A DNA stretch of 64,000 bases from Branchiostoma floridae. Lineage: Eukaryota > Chordata > Leptocardii > Amphioxiformes > Branchiostomatidae. The notes under the pieces are model-generated. The model was not told the origin of the DNA and made no database searches. It saw nothing but the letters and a program-made list of their open reading frames with translations. The stretch spans positions 6,609,081 to 6,673,080 of the forward strand of contig NC_049992.1 in NCBI RefSeq assembly GCF_000003815.2, given 5' to 3'. A program made the translations under genes and the position numbers. Shown here piece by piece: positions 10,801 through 22,036 of the stretch. The stretch's first letter is position 1. Every line of letters starts with the position of its first letter.

Positions 10801-13800
10801 TGGGTCTATGCATTCTTCTTCGAGGACTGATGTATTCGGTTTTTTTAATCAAAGTTGTAGTATCTATTCCTGTTGGTGATAAGTGTTTTAAGTGCAATAT
10901 CAAATAACGTCCTTGCTGAGTGCTAGGCCATTGACCACTTCAAATTAGGCACTGAACTATGCTCAATCTAGCAGTATCTCATTAGCTAAATGTGCACTCT
11001 CAGTGCACTTGCGTCAAGCGTGCGTCAGTGCGGGATTCACTACTTCACTGTCCTGTTATTTTCTCCGCTTCATTCAGATATTGCGTAATACGTAAAGGTA
11101 TGACTTAGAAGGCGACAAAATACACAAAAAGTACGAAAATTCGTTCTTTATCCCTGAAATTCGTTGAGTATCTTTCGAACCCCGCAGTGACGCAAGGGTG
11201 ACACAAAGTGCAGTGAGAGTGCACCTTAAGTGAAAGATTCGAGCTTGGGCAAGTTTTGGCGACTGGTAAGTTATGCCTAGGTTACACATAGCCGACTTTG
11301 GCTCCCGAACACCAGCTGACTCTTAGCGACCCAAGTCGGCAGTAGTTCGGGAGTAGTCTGACCAGTTTAGGCCACGCCTATTTTTTTTAGCCCCGAACAT
11401 GTCCCGAACATCTCCCGACCAGTAAATGACTTACTCCCGCCTATGTCCCAAATGCAAACTAACCTATTCCCAACCATGCCGACCTCTAGCCGCAGACTGC
11501 CGAATCACTCCTGACTGATCCCCAACCGATTGCCGACCCTCTCTCGACTTGAAATAGACATAATCAGCGATTTTCAAAAGAGTGCTCATTTTCGTTTTAT
11601 ATCAAAATTATCCTTAAAGTTTCTTCTATTTTGTAAACATCACCAAGAGATCAAATTTGGATCACATATAGCTCCAGTGCGGCATTTATGGTTCTTTTTG
11701 TTTTTGACTGGATGTCGGTCGTGGGAAGTTCGGGGGTGATTTGTCTACGTCCTGGCAATAGTCTTTTTGCTTGGAAATGAGTTAGCAGAGATTTTTCTAC
11801 GGTCTTGGGGGGGGGGGGGGGGGGGGGTGAATCATTGGTAAGTTGGAAACAAGCTGGGAGAAAATCAGCAATGTTTATGGCGTGGTTAAGATTTAATTTG
11901 ACTGCCGACTTACTCCGAACACCAACCGAACACTAGCCGACCGCGCCGAACACCCGCCGATCACCAACCGACCCTTTCCAGAGTTGCCGTTCAGAGCCGA
12001 ATGTTTTGAACATTTCAAAACATTCGGATGGAGCAGCCTAACACCAGCCGACTCAGCCGAACAACAGCCGAGCGCCAGCCGACTCAGCCGAACTCCAGCC
12101 GACTCCAGCCGACTAGCTCCCGAATCACTCCTAAACCATAGTCGGGAGAGAGTCGGGAGCCAAATTCGGCTATGTGTAACCTAGGCATAACATGTATGTT
12201 GAAACGTAGGTATGACATATTTTCCTGATTTGTGAAAGTTATTTGGCTCTATGTAGAAGTGCGGTTCCCCATCTTGTGATTAGCCACCGAAAGGGCATGT
12301 CACCCCGTGATGGACGGCCACTCTCACGAGTATGGCAAGTCTACATGTTTACAGTTGCAGTTCTACTTTGACGGGCCTTCCTCGCCTTTCTCTTCGCCTC
12401 GACGGCTGCTACCCTCTCGGTCTCGAAGGTAAGGGGCGGTATAACCCCGTTGTGTGTAAGCATGTGCGAACATGTGTGATCACGTCGACCGATGATGATG
12501 ATGATGTAGAAGTGCCAAGTTCCACTCAAACGCCCTTTCCTGCACAATTTGCCTAACAGGTGTTACTGTACATGCCGATTTGATACGGTGGCTAATGAAG
12601 TCTCCGATGACCAGGTGCATTCAAACATTGGTATACAGTACAGTTCTAAACTACGTGTTGACATTGAACATCAACGTTATTACAGGTTCCAACTTGAAAG
12701 CAAAGACCTCGGGATGATCGCCAGTGCAGCGGACATAGGGAGTACCCTTGGGTTAGTTTGGCTGTCCTACTACGGAGGTAGACCTGGAGTCAATCGACCC
12801 AAAATACTTGGTAAGGATGGCTTTATAATAAAGACCCTATTACTGTGATATTTTTGTCTTGTACTGTTCTATACGCTATATTCATATGGATCCCAATTTT
12901 ACAACATAAAGGACAATCTGAGAATCGGTAACACAGAAAAGTAAAAATTGAAATGGTAACGGTTTCTGTATTTCATGTTTAGGTATCTGCATGTTGATTT
13001 TTACCGTCGGTACCTTCGCATTTGGCCTCCCCCATTTCATGACCCCTGCCTACGATGTCGCGTCGGGCGCTGCAGCGAACGGAACACAGGAAACCAACAA
13101 GGTAAGAAGTTATAAACTTGAAATGCTACATTTTCAGATATGAGCATACAATGCTTTATCTGCGCCAAAGCATCGGATACAACGCTTTATCTTATTTTCC
13201 AAATCTGCTGCAGCTGCCTGGCATTGTTAGTTAATTCTCCCGAGGCAGCCTGTCAAAAAACTCTTTTTACGTGATGGGGGGGGGGGGGGTCTTTGTTATG
13301 GTATTTTTCGGCGAGGTCGGCAAAACTGTTCATCCAAAAAAATCAATAGCATTAATTATAGAATATCCCATTTACAAGTACATGGAAGTGTTTGTTTGCT
13401 GGATAGGGATGTCTGTGGAGGACTTCATTCTTGCAGAGGGTTTGGGAAAACTGCGTTAAAGACTGGGTTGATTTGCAATGGGGTACTTCTGGACAGAACT
13501 TGTTGTTCAATATACTTTTTTAATTTTCAAACACGTGGTTTTGGAACACGTACATTTTGTGGCAATAGGGGCAATGAAGTGAAATAAGCTTTACTTGCTT
13601 GCAATTCGTTCCTTTCATATGTGGAATATAACTACCGCTTTTACACAGTTACTGAGGTAGCAAAATAATTATAATAATCCATGTGGATTTTTTGCAGGAC
13701 GTTTGTGCCTCAAACCGGAGTGCATCTACCACATGTGCAGCAGGGCAGGAGTCCGCGTCTTCCCCCTACACTGGCGTGTACGCCGTGCTCTTTTTGGCAC

Positions 13801-16800
13801 AGGTGAGATCACAGCACAGTTCATGTGTATTATTACCCAGGAATAGTGCAGAAAGTAAGCAGGGTTACCTTTATCCACAGGGTAACCTATATCCATTGTA
13901 TTTAGAAACTGGACATTTGAGAATATCAAGACGACGGACAATTATTTCAAATTGTGAATATATTCAATGAAAAACAGGTTAAAACCAACGTCCGTCGATT
14001 TGATATTCTTAAATACTCCGTTTTCAAAAACAACCGACATAGGTTCCTGAGAATGAAGGTGAGCTAGCGTTACAGAATGAACATTTGTGTAGTTTTTGTG
14101 TGTGCTTTTGGTGTGCTGTAAAAGTGAGCAAATTTCTTCGAAGCGGAATACTGTTTTCCAGAAAACAATGGAAAGAAACAAAACGTATTAAAATCTTTCA
14201 AATGAAATTTGTGCAACATTCGTGGATAGTAATTGCCCTATCGAAAGAAGTCAAAGCTAAGAAGCGAGCTAATAAAGGGTTAATGCCCCGCCCCGAGGTG
14301 TATATGNNNNNNNNNNNNNNNNNNNNNNNNNNNNNNNNNNNNNNNNNNNNNNNNNNNNNNNNNNNNNNNNNNNNNNNNNNNNNNNNNNNNNNNNNNNNNN
14401 NNNNNNGAGCGAACGAGGTGGTTTATGAGGTGGTTATCGCACCTGACCAGGGATTATCTCACCATATACACCGAGGATAAGGCGGGGCATTAACGATATT
14501 ATCATATAGCCTATCCAACTGACAGTTATTTCACACAAATTCATTTATAACAAATAAACACTTTAATACATTACATAAAAATACATTTGCAATATATATT
14601 GTACAATAGTGTCTATATATAATACAAACATTAAACTATTTCATCATCATCATTTAAGTAATAATTCTAACTAATCATCTGTTTGTGAGATAGCATATCA
14701 GCATCAACATGTGGCTTATTTGCAATACAAACTACATGTATTAAGTGGAGTCCTGGTACCCCCCCATGCAGAGCCTTTTCACTTGGGCACGACAAAGTAC
14801 GTATATATGAAGTGATTTAGGAAGGTACCGGCTTAATCACGTTAGAAAGCCATAATGAAAATGTGTAAAATCAGCATAATTCCTTTTCAAGTATCCCTAT
14901 ATTCCCCATGTGGAGCCCTAATTAACATAACCAATCAATCATAATATTTTTGACAGTTATGCATGGTTTACACACAAACAACAGTACAAAAAAATTTCAT
15001 GACTGTCCCCTGTATAATGGTGCGGTCCAAAAAGTGGTCGGTTATTAGAATAACCGACCACTTTTGAGGTTACTGCCTGATAACCCATGGGAAATGGGGG
15101 CCTCTGATTGGCCAACTCCATCTGGCTATATGATAATCGTATATATTTCATGATCAAGTCGTTAGTCGCACTGCTTGGGGGTACAAGCAGGGGTTAGGCT
15201 TCGGCTGTTTTTTAACGTTTTTTTAGTCGTTTTTATCGGGCTTCCTATTTTGTATTGTATCTTACTGTATCAGCCGCAGCCTAACCTCTGCTTGGAGAGT
15301 ATATTTGGGGGGTGTCTGTCATTGCGAAGTTTTGTTTTGAAGTAATCCTGTAAGGACAGCGTCTTAGTATAATATAGGAAACGTTGCGTTCGCTGAATTG
15401 ATCCGTTTGTTATGCTTGTATCACGTAACCAGGGTGGATGGTGTGCTATTATACCAAATGTGCTCTATCCAAAAAGCGCTATTGGGACAGAAGCACTTTT
15501 GGGATGCAACAGAGAGCTCATACAATCTTTGTTCTTTGCGTTCATAGATTCTACAGGGTATTGGCGTGGCTCCCGCCTATCCTTTGGGAACGACTTACAT
15601 GGATGATTACGTGACAAAAAAGGCCCTCCCATTCTACTTAGGTGAGTGACTTTCATAAATGCTTATTGCCAAATAACAAAAAGGAGCAAACTAGTGGAAG
15701 TCGCCTCATATCTATTTTACATTTATCATTACTACCGAATCTTCGTTTACCCCTATACTCCCGTTTTGCATTGAGTTCTCCCTAGAAAGCAAAATTCAAG
15801 TCATACCGAGGCTGTTTTTTTCACAAACCCAAATTTTTTTTAAATTTCTCTTTTCTCCAAAATGATGACGACTAGGTAAAGGTAGAGGCTGCATTGAGGT
15901 AAAACATGCCTTTTTTAAGGGTCAATAACCCGCCCAGAGGTGTTTATGGTATCATAACGCCTGGATCTCGTTTGCTTCGCTCACTCGTTGGTTTTATTCG
16001 GTGGTTATAGAAAAGGACCAGGCGTTATGACACCATATACACCGAGGAACAGGCTGACCATCGTATAGCTTACTTTGCTACTCTCTGTTTGATAGATAAA
16101 TTCAAGTACATTCTGGGAGGCGAAAATCCACATTGTGTACAAGTAGGCAAATATATTCACGATTGTTTATACCGTAGAACCAATAGTGTAAATGACATGC
16201 TAGACCCTTTATGTTGATGTATCCATACCTATAGATATCCATATATATGTGTTTAGCTGTACTGTAAGTAGTTGTTATTCATGTAGACCTTACGAAAGTC
16301 GCTGTACTTTTGTCGTTGCCAATAAAGATTGCTTATCAAAACATGACATGCACATGAGAAAATGCAAATTCCACTGTGACACTAGAAATCTAAATGTACT
16401 TTTCCAATTTTTGATGAATTGAATTTATGCTTTTGGTACATAAGAAGAATTTATAGGTTTCATTTTAGTCAAGATGTCTACAGACAATACTTCATAACTC
16501 TTTAGTTTCTGTGTGTGTGTGCTAAATCTTCAAATCTAGTCTACTAACTTAACTTATACTCCTCTGATGGGACATCGTAAATGCACATGTATCTCTCCTT
16601 CTGAAGTCATTATACACCTCATTCTAATTGGTTAATGTCATTCTACACCTCATTCTGATTTGTCAATGTCCTTGAGCTTCACTATATACACCTTGGCGTC
16701 ATGATTTATAACCAGCTTGAAGTTTGACCCTCTGATTGGCTGTTTGTACACAGCTGAACAAATAAAGTGAAATAAAGAAATAGATTGGTAAATTACTTGG

Positions 16801-19800
16801 TAATATCAATTGAATACCAAGCTGTACCGCAATGTGTCTCTTTCTTTGCAGGTTTCTCTTACGTCATGTATGGGGTTGGACCAACAGCCGGGTTGTTCCT
16901 CGGCGGATATACCCTGAGTCGTTACGTGGACATGGACAAGGGAGTCGACCCTGCCGCCCTCGGGCTGTCCCCGGGGAGCCCCCTCTGGGTCGGCGCCTGG
17001 TGGCTCGGCTACTTCGTCATGATGGGCGTCTTGGGTCTGGTCGCCTTTTGGCTGCTTCTGTTCCCAGCAGGTCTGAACCTATGTTTGTAAACAGATTAAA
17101 CAGTGGCGTCGTGTGTTGCGTAACTGGCAGATTGCTGGGCTCGGACCTATAGGTCCCGAGTTCGATACTCGCCGTGCCCTTGACGTTAGTAAAGGCACTT
17201 TACATGGCCTTTCTCACTTCGCCCAGGTAAAAAAATGGGTACCTGACTTCGGTTGGGGAGGTAAAATGCTACATTTACATTAGGTCTGTACTGTACTTCG
17301 TATGTGACACTCTATAAATTACTAAGCTTAACTCGAATTAATTATTTTATTTATCTACTTTTTGTAATTCACATATTTATATATATGAGTATTAGGCACG
17401 AAGAGCATTCCTTATATAGAGTCCTCTATAAAAAAAACAAAAATATAAAATTGTAAAGAACATATCATACTTTCATTTAGTTGTTGTTAACTCTACTATA
17501 TTGGAGGGAGGTGATGACAGACTGATTCAGATTTATCTGTATCTTGCTTCAACTTGCTTCTCAGCATTAAAAAAGCCAATGGAAGAAAATGAAAACGAGG
17601 AGGAAGACGTCAACAATATGCTTCCCGGAACAGAACCCCCCTCGACCTTTGACCCTGCTAAGACATTGAAGCAACACGCAAAAGGTTTGTAGCCATGTTT
17701 TGAAGGAAATAAAGCATGTTAGAACCTCATGGAGCACATTGGAGTTATCTTTCAAGAGGAGAGAAATGTATCAAATTTGATCAAACTCCCACGAATCCCC
17801 AAAATCCCTGTTTCATCACAGGGGGGACACACATCAGTTTAGTTGTCAACACTCAAACGCATTCACACTTTGAATTTATGAGGGGGGCATAGGAGTTGTG
17901 CAGCCGAATGTACCGTACCCAAGTTTTGATCATAATGGTCCAGTTTGGTGGACAAAAATGTGTAAGTTTAAAATCCGTCGATAATTTATCTATATTTTTC
18001 TTCAATGAATTTCCTTTTTTCTTCTACAACAGAAATAATGCTTGGTATGAAAAAGGTCTTCAGCAACTGGCTGTTCATGAGTATCACCATGGCTTTCGTG
18101 AGTTACAACGCTGCCGGAAACTCTTTTTCCTTCATCCCTAAGTACATGGAGACACAGCTCGGAATGCACAAGGCTCAAGCCAGCTTTATACTAGGTTTGT
18201 ATCATTTCTTTTCATACATCCTTGCTATGAGAACATTAGTCCAGAAAGCACGTCACTATTGGAGTTTCAAATAAGTCTCAAAGTCTCTCTCAATGGGAAA
18301 CATATCACGAAAACTGCTTGGTTCCCGTAGCTCATTCTGTGGTGTATTCTTCATCTGAAGGTAACTGCCCAGGCGTTAAAACCATACGGAGCTGGTCATT
18401 AACGCCTGTTTATGCAACTCGTCTCTGTCTCTATATATTGGCATCACATATAAGAAAATTATGAGCTATTAAACCCCTAACATTCTGCACATTCTTACAT
18501 AATCACAATACAAAGCCGTCTAATTTATTTCCAGGACTGGTCTTTTTACCATCCACTCTATTCGGGCTGTTCGCATCTTCCGCCATATTGCGACGGTTTC
18601 AGTTGGGCCCCCGTGGTTGTCTTTACATGTCCACGGGTTTTTCGGTTCTTGCCCTGGTCTTCCTGGTCCCAGCTGGCTTCATCAGCTGCCCCCGCCCTCC
18701 CATCGCAGGGGTCAATATTCCCTACGGACACGGGTAAGTCAAAATCGGTGTGCATTCTACATACGTGTTTGCATGTACTCTGTTCTTACTTGTTTTACAT
18801 TATTCCATCCTGGATCAGCGTTTTTTCCAACATTTGCAACTTTCGGCGTGCTTGTACCACACAACCTTTGCCTTTGTGATCATGACGTCAAATTTCGTTC
18901 ATCTGCCACTAGCATTACAATAATATGGTATGGCACTTATCCATCATCACACACCTTGCTAAGATATCTATAACGATGAAATGGAGGGAGTTAACGAATT
19001 TAAGCCCGGTACAATGGCCGGTGGGTATGGAGTGGTCGCCTTGTTTTTTGTAGGTCAACTGAGTTCGATCTCCAGCCCAGTCATGTTTACATGTATAATG
19101 GTACGTGCTGCTTTCTCTGCTTTGCACTCCGTATAACTCCACTACATGAGATATCGTTTCTGTCGTTACAGTTTGGACGGCTAACGTTTCCCTGGCCAGA
19201 CTCCCCGGCGGCATCGCCCTGACATCCCCCTGCAATGCTGACTGTGGCTGCAAGTTGGACAGGTACCGGCCCGTCTGTGCGTCTGATGGCATCACTTACT
19301 TCTCGGGCTGCCACGCGAGATGTCGCGAGAGTCAGAGTGTAGCCGGCCCCGGAGGGATACAACTGGCCGTAAGAAGCCTCGTTCGAATTGCAACATTTCT
19401 ATTGTTATGTATTTGACATTTGCCATTTTGCCATACTCTATTCATAGACTTCTTTTTTTCAAAGCGACTTACTGTATTTGCTATTTTCCTGCATGAATCA
19501 ATGTTTCAGATTCGTATTCTAATCAGTCATCATTGATCAATGAGCAAACTGATTGTAACACAGAAATCTTGAACGATCTTGTATAGGCACAAAGATGATA
19601 CTTTAATAATGAATTTGTCTGGTCAATGCAGAGTTATTCAAACTGTGGCTGTGTGACATCCAACCTACAAAGCATCACGGGAGGAAGTACCACGCAGCTG
19701 CCTGGTACGCAAACCATCATGGTGGCCATGGACGAGTCGACTGGATATTTTGCATCAGTTTGGGCAACTCCGAATCCTGAAAATTTCACACCAGACGGAG

Positions 19801-21095
19801 TTGCAGACACGGCAAATGTCTCTCAGACGGACCGTCGCACCGTTACGGTGACTTCGGAGCCAAACGCCTACACTAACCTCTCATCTTCAGTACAAAGAAG
19901 GCCGAGCACCTCCGCCTTTTCCATCCCGTGTCCCACAAAATGCATCTCCTCGCGGTCCTTCCTTGCCCTTCTGACACTACACCTTGTTTTCCGTGCGATG
20001 GTTGCTGTGCCGATTGTCGTAGCTGGTCTCAGGTGAACGCACATTTTTGATCATTTTAGTTGAAAGCTTCTATTTCTAGTGAAATAGAACAAGACGTGAA
20101 ATCCCCCACGGTAAAGCACGTCAGATATAATGTCATTTCTTTGCAGTATCATAATAAGCAAGGCAATTATTTCCATATGAAGCGTTTCTTTACTGTGAAA
20201 ATCACCCCTTTGTATTTTGTAAATTTGTCATTTGAATAATATGTGTACGATGAAATTGTTTCTTTGTTTGTTTGTGCAACGACGCATTTCTATGGATAAA
20301 GTAAGGAAGATAATTTTCTCATGTACCCATTGATGAAATTTTTGATTATATATTCTATCAGGGCCCTGTCACCGGACATCAAGACGCTTGGAATTGGAAT
20401 GCAAACCCTTTTGGCTAGGGTGCTCGGTAAGTCGGAACAGATAATGAAATATCCTGCTGTTAGTGATTCAATAAATCAAAAGATACTCCCTGAAAATGAA
20501 TAGTTATTGGAATTCCTCTAGGGAGTGTAGGACAAGCGCAATTGTTCATATATACATGTCCATCGACTGTCCGATTTTCCAGGACTGTATTAGCAAAAAA
20601 ACGCATGCCCTGACAGAATAGAAAATGTATGTACATGGGATATTTTCCCAGAATCTTACAAACTTCATACGCTAGTCGATACTATGAGGCTCGCTCCTAT
20701 TGTACACCGAATCAATGTACTAGTATATGGTAAATACATGGACTTGTTGTTTACTTTTCGCAGGGTTTATCCCGGCGCCTATCTACATCGGAGCGCTGAT
20801 CGACTCGTCCTGCGAGCTGTGGTCCTCCAGCTGCGGCGTGCGGGGCGCCTGTCTCCTGTACGACATGCCGCTCAACCGCCTCCTGTTCGTCGGTGTTCAG
20901 GCCCTGCTCACAGCTGCCAGCATCATCCTTCTGTGCGTCGCCATTCACCTCTACAATCGCCGAGAGGCTGCCGAGGGGAAATCTCAGGCACCGGGTTTGA
21001 CTACGAGAGATATTGCTACATCGATGGGGTCTTTGGCTTCCTCCATTCCTTCACTGACAAACGTCGGTGTGCGCAACCGTAACGGATACATGTAA
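4820..21095 (+). CDS. SLCO-like: solute carrier organic anion transporter (OATP), complete
   Basis: Thirteen exons: 4820-4995, 12686-12810, 12983-13101, 13698-13802, 15557-15641, 16852-17070, 17565-17684, 18033-18194, 18535-18733, 19200-19368, 19632-20032, 20362-20426, 20764-21095. They sum to 2277 nt (758 aa plus stop) and all junctions keep phase. OATPs are 12-span plasma-membrane exchangers of bile salts, steroids, prostaglandins and drugs. Supporting motifs are the first span ending STIETRFQLESKDLGMIASA, the OATP signature WVGAWWLGYFV near residue 250, a Kazal-like loop-5 domain (CNADCGC, PVCASDGITYFSGCHARC, NCGC) and the last spans with FIPAPIYIGALIDSSC. The start ATG is in a purine context and gives the usual short N-terminus. 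Exon 10 needs the acceptor at 19198-19199; the AG upstream at 19171 breaks the frame. Exon 11 carries a Ser/Thr/Asn-rich insertion. The paralog subtype cannot be assigned. Confidence 0.93.
6079..6805. repeat. three tandem ~250-bp units
   Basis: Units begin ACCTCACTATCTG at 6079, 6326 and 6578, about 90 % identical by eye. Each contains TATCGCAGATATAGGGGTGA and GTATGAAACCAATCCAT, and ends near TTCTTGAGTAATC. The last unit runs into ACAGACAGAGACAC and a short inverted repeat with CCTCCAT/ATGGAGG. The tail resembles 3' ends of some invertebrate LINE families (tentative). The array lies in SLCO intron 1. Confidence 0.85.
6933..10203. mobile_element. older TIR element split by a later insertion
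   Basis: GGGGCCACTCTAAGATGCCC at the left faces the inverse of GGGGGCCGCCCTAAGATGCC at the right, about 19 of 21 bases matching. The right end has the CATCTTAGGGC motif twice. Without the 2.16 kb inner element the body is about 1.1 kb and has no transposase-like frame. No clear target duplication was found, so the superfamily is left open. Confidence 0.55.
7546..9705. mobile_element. CACTA (EnSpm-like) non-autonomous element
   Basis: The element starts CACTACAAAAAATC and ends with its inverse TTTTTTGTAGTG; the terminal inverted repeats run on, imperfectly, for about 40 bp. It is flanked by TA on both sides (7544-7545 and 9706-9707), a plausible 2-bp target duplication. The first 850 and last 600 bases are crowded with TTCTTG / CAAGAA hexamers, like the subterminal transposase-binding repeats of CACTA elements. 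The middle (about 8400-9050) is less repetitive and carries no recognisable transposase, so the copy should depend on a helper. Confidence 0.75.
10380..10445. repeat. 21-bp tandem repeat
   Basis: Three units of the form GTGCCTCCAACGAAATACAA follow one another, with a partial GTGCCTCC further on. They lie just right of the TIR element in SLCO intron 1. Confidence 0.75.
10990..11226. mobile_element. PIF/Harbinger-type MITE, inverted copy
   Basis: A 237 bp element flanked by TAA on both sides (10987-10989 and 11227-11229). Ends ATGTGCACTCTCAGTGCAC and GCAGTGAGAGTGCACCT are inverted repeats. The interior (for example TTCGTTCTTTATC, AATTCGTTGAG) is the reverse complement of the element at 38542-38787. 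Confidence 0.8.
11270..12191. mobile_element. TIR element packed with CCGA repeats
   Basis: Nearly perfect 39-bp terminal inverted repeats begin GTTATGCCTAGGTTACACAT on each strand and run on through TAGCCGA(C/A)TTTGGCTCCCGA. Inside, short CCGAAC/CCGACT units repeat with a period near 10-11 bases (densest at 12040-12115). The element is 922 bp with no ORF of interest and a TA-rich junction; the superfamily is not assigned. Confidence 0.8.
11807..11827 (+). repeat. poly-G run (21 G)
   Basis: Twenty-one consecutive G lie within the CCGA-rich element. Runs of this length can form quadruplexes and are prone to miscounting in assemblies. Confidence 0.95.
13855..14073. mobile_element. MITE family A, copy 2
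   Basis: Left GTAAGCAGGGTTACCTTTAT and right GGTGAGCTAGCGTTAC are inverted repeats of the same family as 3169-3390. The internal palindrome (GACGGACAATTATTTC against GTTAAAACCAACGTCCGTC) is retained though diverged. It lies in SLCO intron 4. Confidence 0.75.
14278..14493. mobile_element. foldback element containing an assembly gap
   Basis: GGTTAATGCCCCGCC..CGAGGTGTATATG on the left faces its inverse CATATACACCGAGGATAAGG on the right. 100 N at 14307-14406 fall in the loop or arms, as expected where a hairpin disturbs assembly. The sequence is related to 15918-16061. Confidence 0.7.
15030..15065. repeat. perfect 17-bp hairpin
   Basis: AAAAGTGGTCGGTTATT and its exact inverse are separated by two bases. 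It lies in SLCO intron 4. Confidence 0.95.
15184..15294. repeat. 24-bp inverted repeat
   Basis: CAAGCAGGGGTTAGGCTTCG at 15184 pairs with the block at 15271-15294 (22 of 24 bases). The spacer is T-rich. It is probably a small foldback element. Confidence 0.85.
15918..16061. mobile_element. foldback element
   Basis: The left arm has CAGAGGTGTTTATGGTATCA and TAACGCCTGG. The right arm is its inverse, CCAGGCGTTATGACACCATA and TACACCGAGG. It belongs to the same family as 14278-14493 and lies in SLCO intron 5. Confidence 0.75.
17101..17300 (+). mobile_element. tRNA-derived SINE
   Basis: The head carries a box-B-like GAGTTCGATACTC and an arm pair GGACCTATAGGTCCC. The body has GGCACTTTACATGGCCTTTC, ATGGGTACCTGACTTCGGTT and GGGGAGGTAAAA. 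The 2816-2990 fragment shares the body. It resembles amphioxus BfSINE1-type elements (from memory). It lies in SLCO intron 6. Confidence 0.75.
19010..19085 (+). mobile_element. possible SINE head (tRNA-like)
   Basis: GGTGGGTATGGAGTGGTCGC is followed about 40 bases later by GAGTTCGATCTCC, a box-A/box-B-like pair. No body or tail follows, so this is a weak relic in SLCO intron 9. Confidence 0.4.
19200..20032 (+). CDS. SLCO-like: SLCO exons 10-11: Kazal-like extracellular loop with expanded insertion
   Basis: This block holds most of the cysteine-rich loop between spans 9 and 10. Cysteines are spaced as in OATP Kazal-like modules (CNADCGCKL, RPVCASDG, SGCHARC, SNCGCV). Between NCGCV and IPCPTKC lie about 95 residues rich in Thr, Ser and Asn with likely N-glycosylation sites (NVS, NLS). 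In mammalian OATPs this part of the loop is much shorter (family knowledge). The exon then enters span 10 (SRSFLALLTLHLVFRAM). Confidence 0.8.
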
Positions 21096-22013
21096 CTCAA
21101 ACCTATAGCTAGCTAACACCACAAAAATTTATTTCAGATGAAACAGTTTCTAAATGATAGTAACAATACTAGAGAGGCAACAGTTTTCGCAAAATGCAGA
21201 ATGCTTTACCGTAGCCTTTTGTCAAGCTACTCGCTCACAGTGATATATATCATTATGCTCGTATTATAGTATAGTACTGTGTGCGAGTTTAAAAACAATA
21301 TCTTCTTGAATGTGTATTGGACCTCATTATCAATATTATTGTGCCATACAATAAGGCACGTCCAATAGTAATTTGTGTGAGTAAAAATTGTCATATATTG
21401 GAAATTATAGTGATACCATACGTAATACGTTTATTCTATTACATTATCATGTATCAAAGTTTACTAGTTTATTACTACGAAATGTAATAGGTCATGTCAT
21501 GAATCAGACGAAAATGTAAAAAATTCTAATGTATAATTGATAAGTGTAATTCGACAATCATTATTCTATACTACTAGTACTATTAATAGTATTTTGTCAA
21601 TTAATAACCCAGTTTACGTGGCCGATTATTGTATACCCAGTGGCACTGAAAAATTTTGATCATTTATTAATTTCAAAGTATTATTCTCTTACCTTTATGA
21701 TATGCATGTACTGTTACCATATGATATTCCCTGACCATATACTATTATAATCACGACTTTAAGTATTTCATGTTCATTTTTGCGTTATTCTCATATATAT
21801 TACATCAACTAGATAGAAAAACCAACCTGTGTTTGAATGAAAACAATGTAAAGCCTACCCGGTTAGTTATTCAGTTTACTTCAGTTCTTTTTGTGTCATA
21901 CTGTATACTTTTGTCGACTTAATGTTATTTGATAGTGTTTTTATAATGTTGATGGACGACTGCAGGAAGAATAGAGTTTATGATAATCATTGTAAATTCT
22001 AATTGGAGATCGA

Positions 22014-22036
22014 AATAAACAAACAAACAAACAAAC
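22014..22036 (+). repeat. (CAAA)n microsatellite
   Basis: AATAAA is followed by five CAAA units. The first six bases could act as the SLCO poly(A) signal. Confidence 0.8.

Noticed and set aside
12332-12556. Arg/Lys-rich ORFs on both strands before SLCO exon 2
   Set aside because: The frames are short, lie in an intron and have no matching splice partners.
19172-19199. SLCO exon 10 starting at the nearer AG (before TTTGGACGG)
   Set aside because: Phase from exon 9 then gives a stop at once. The acceptor at 19198-19199 keeps the frame.
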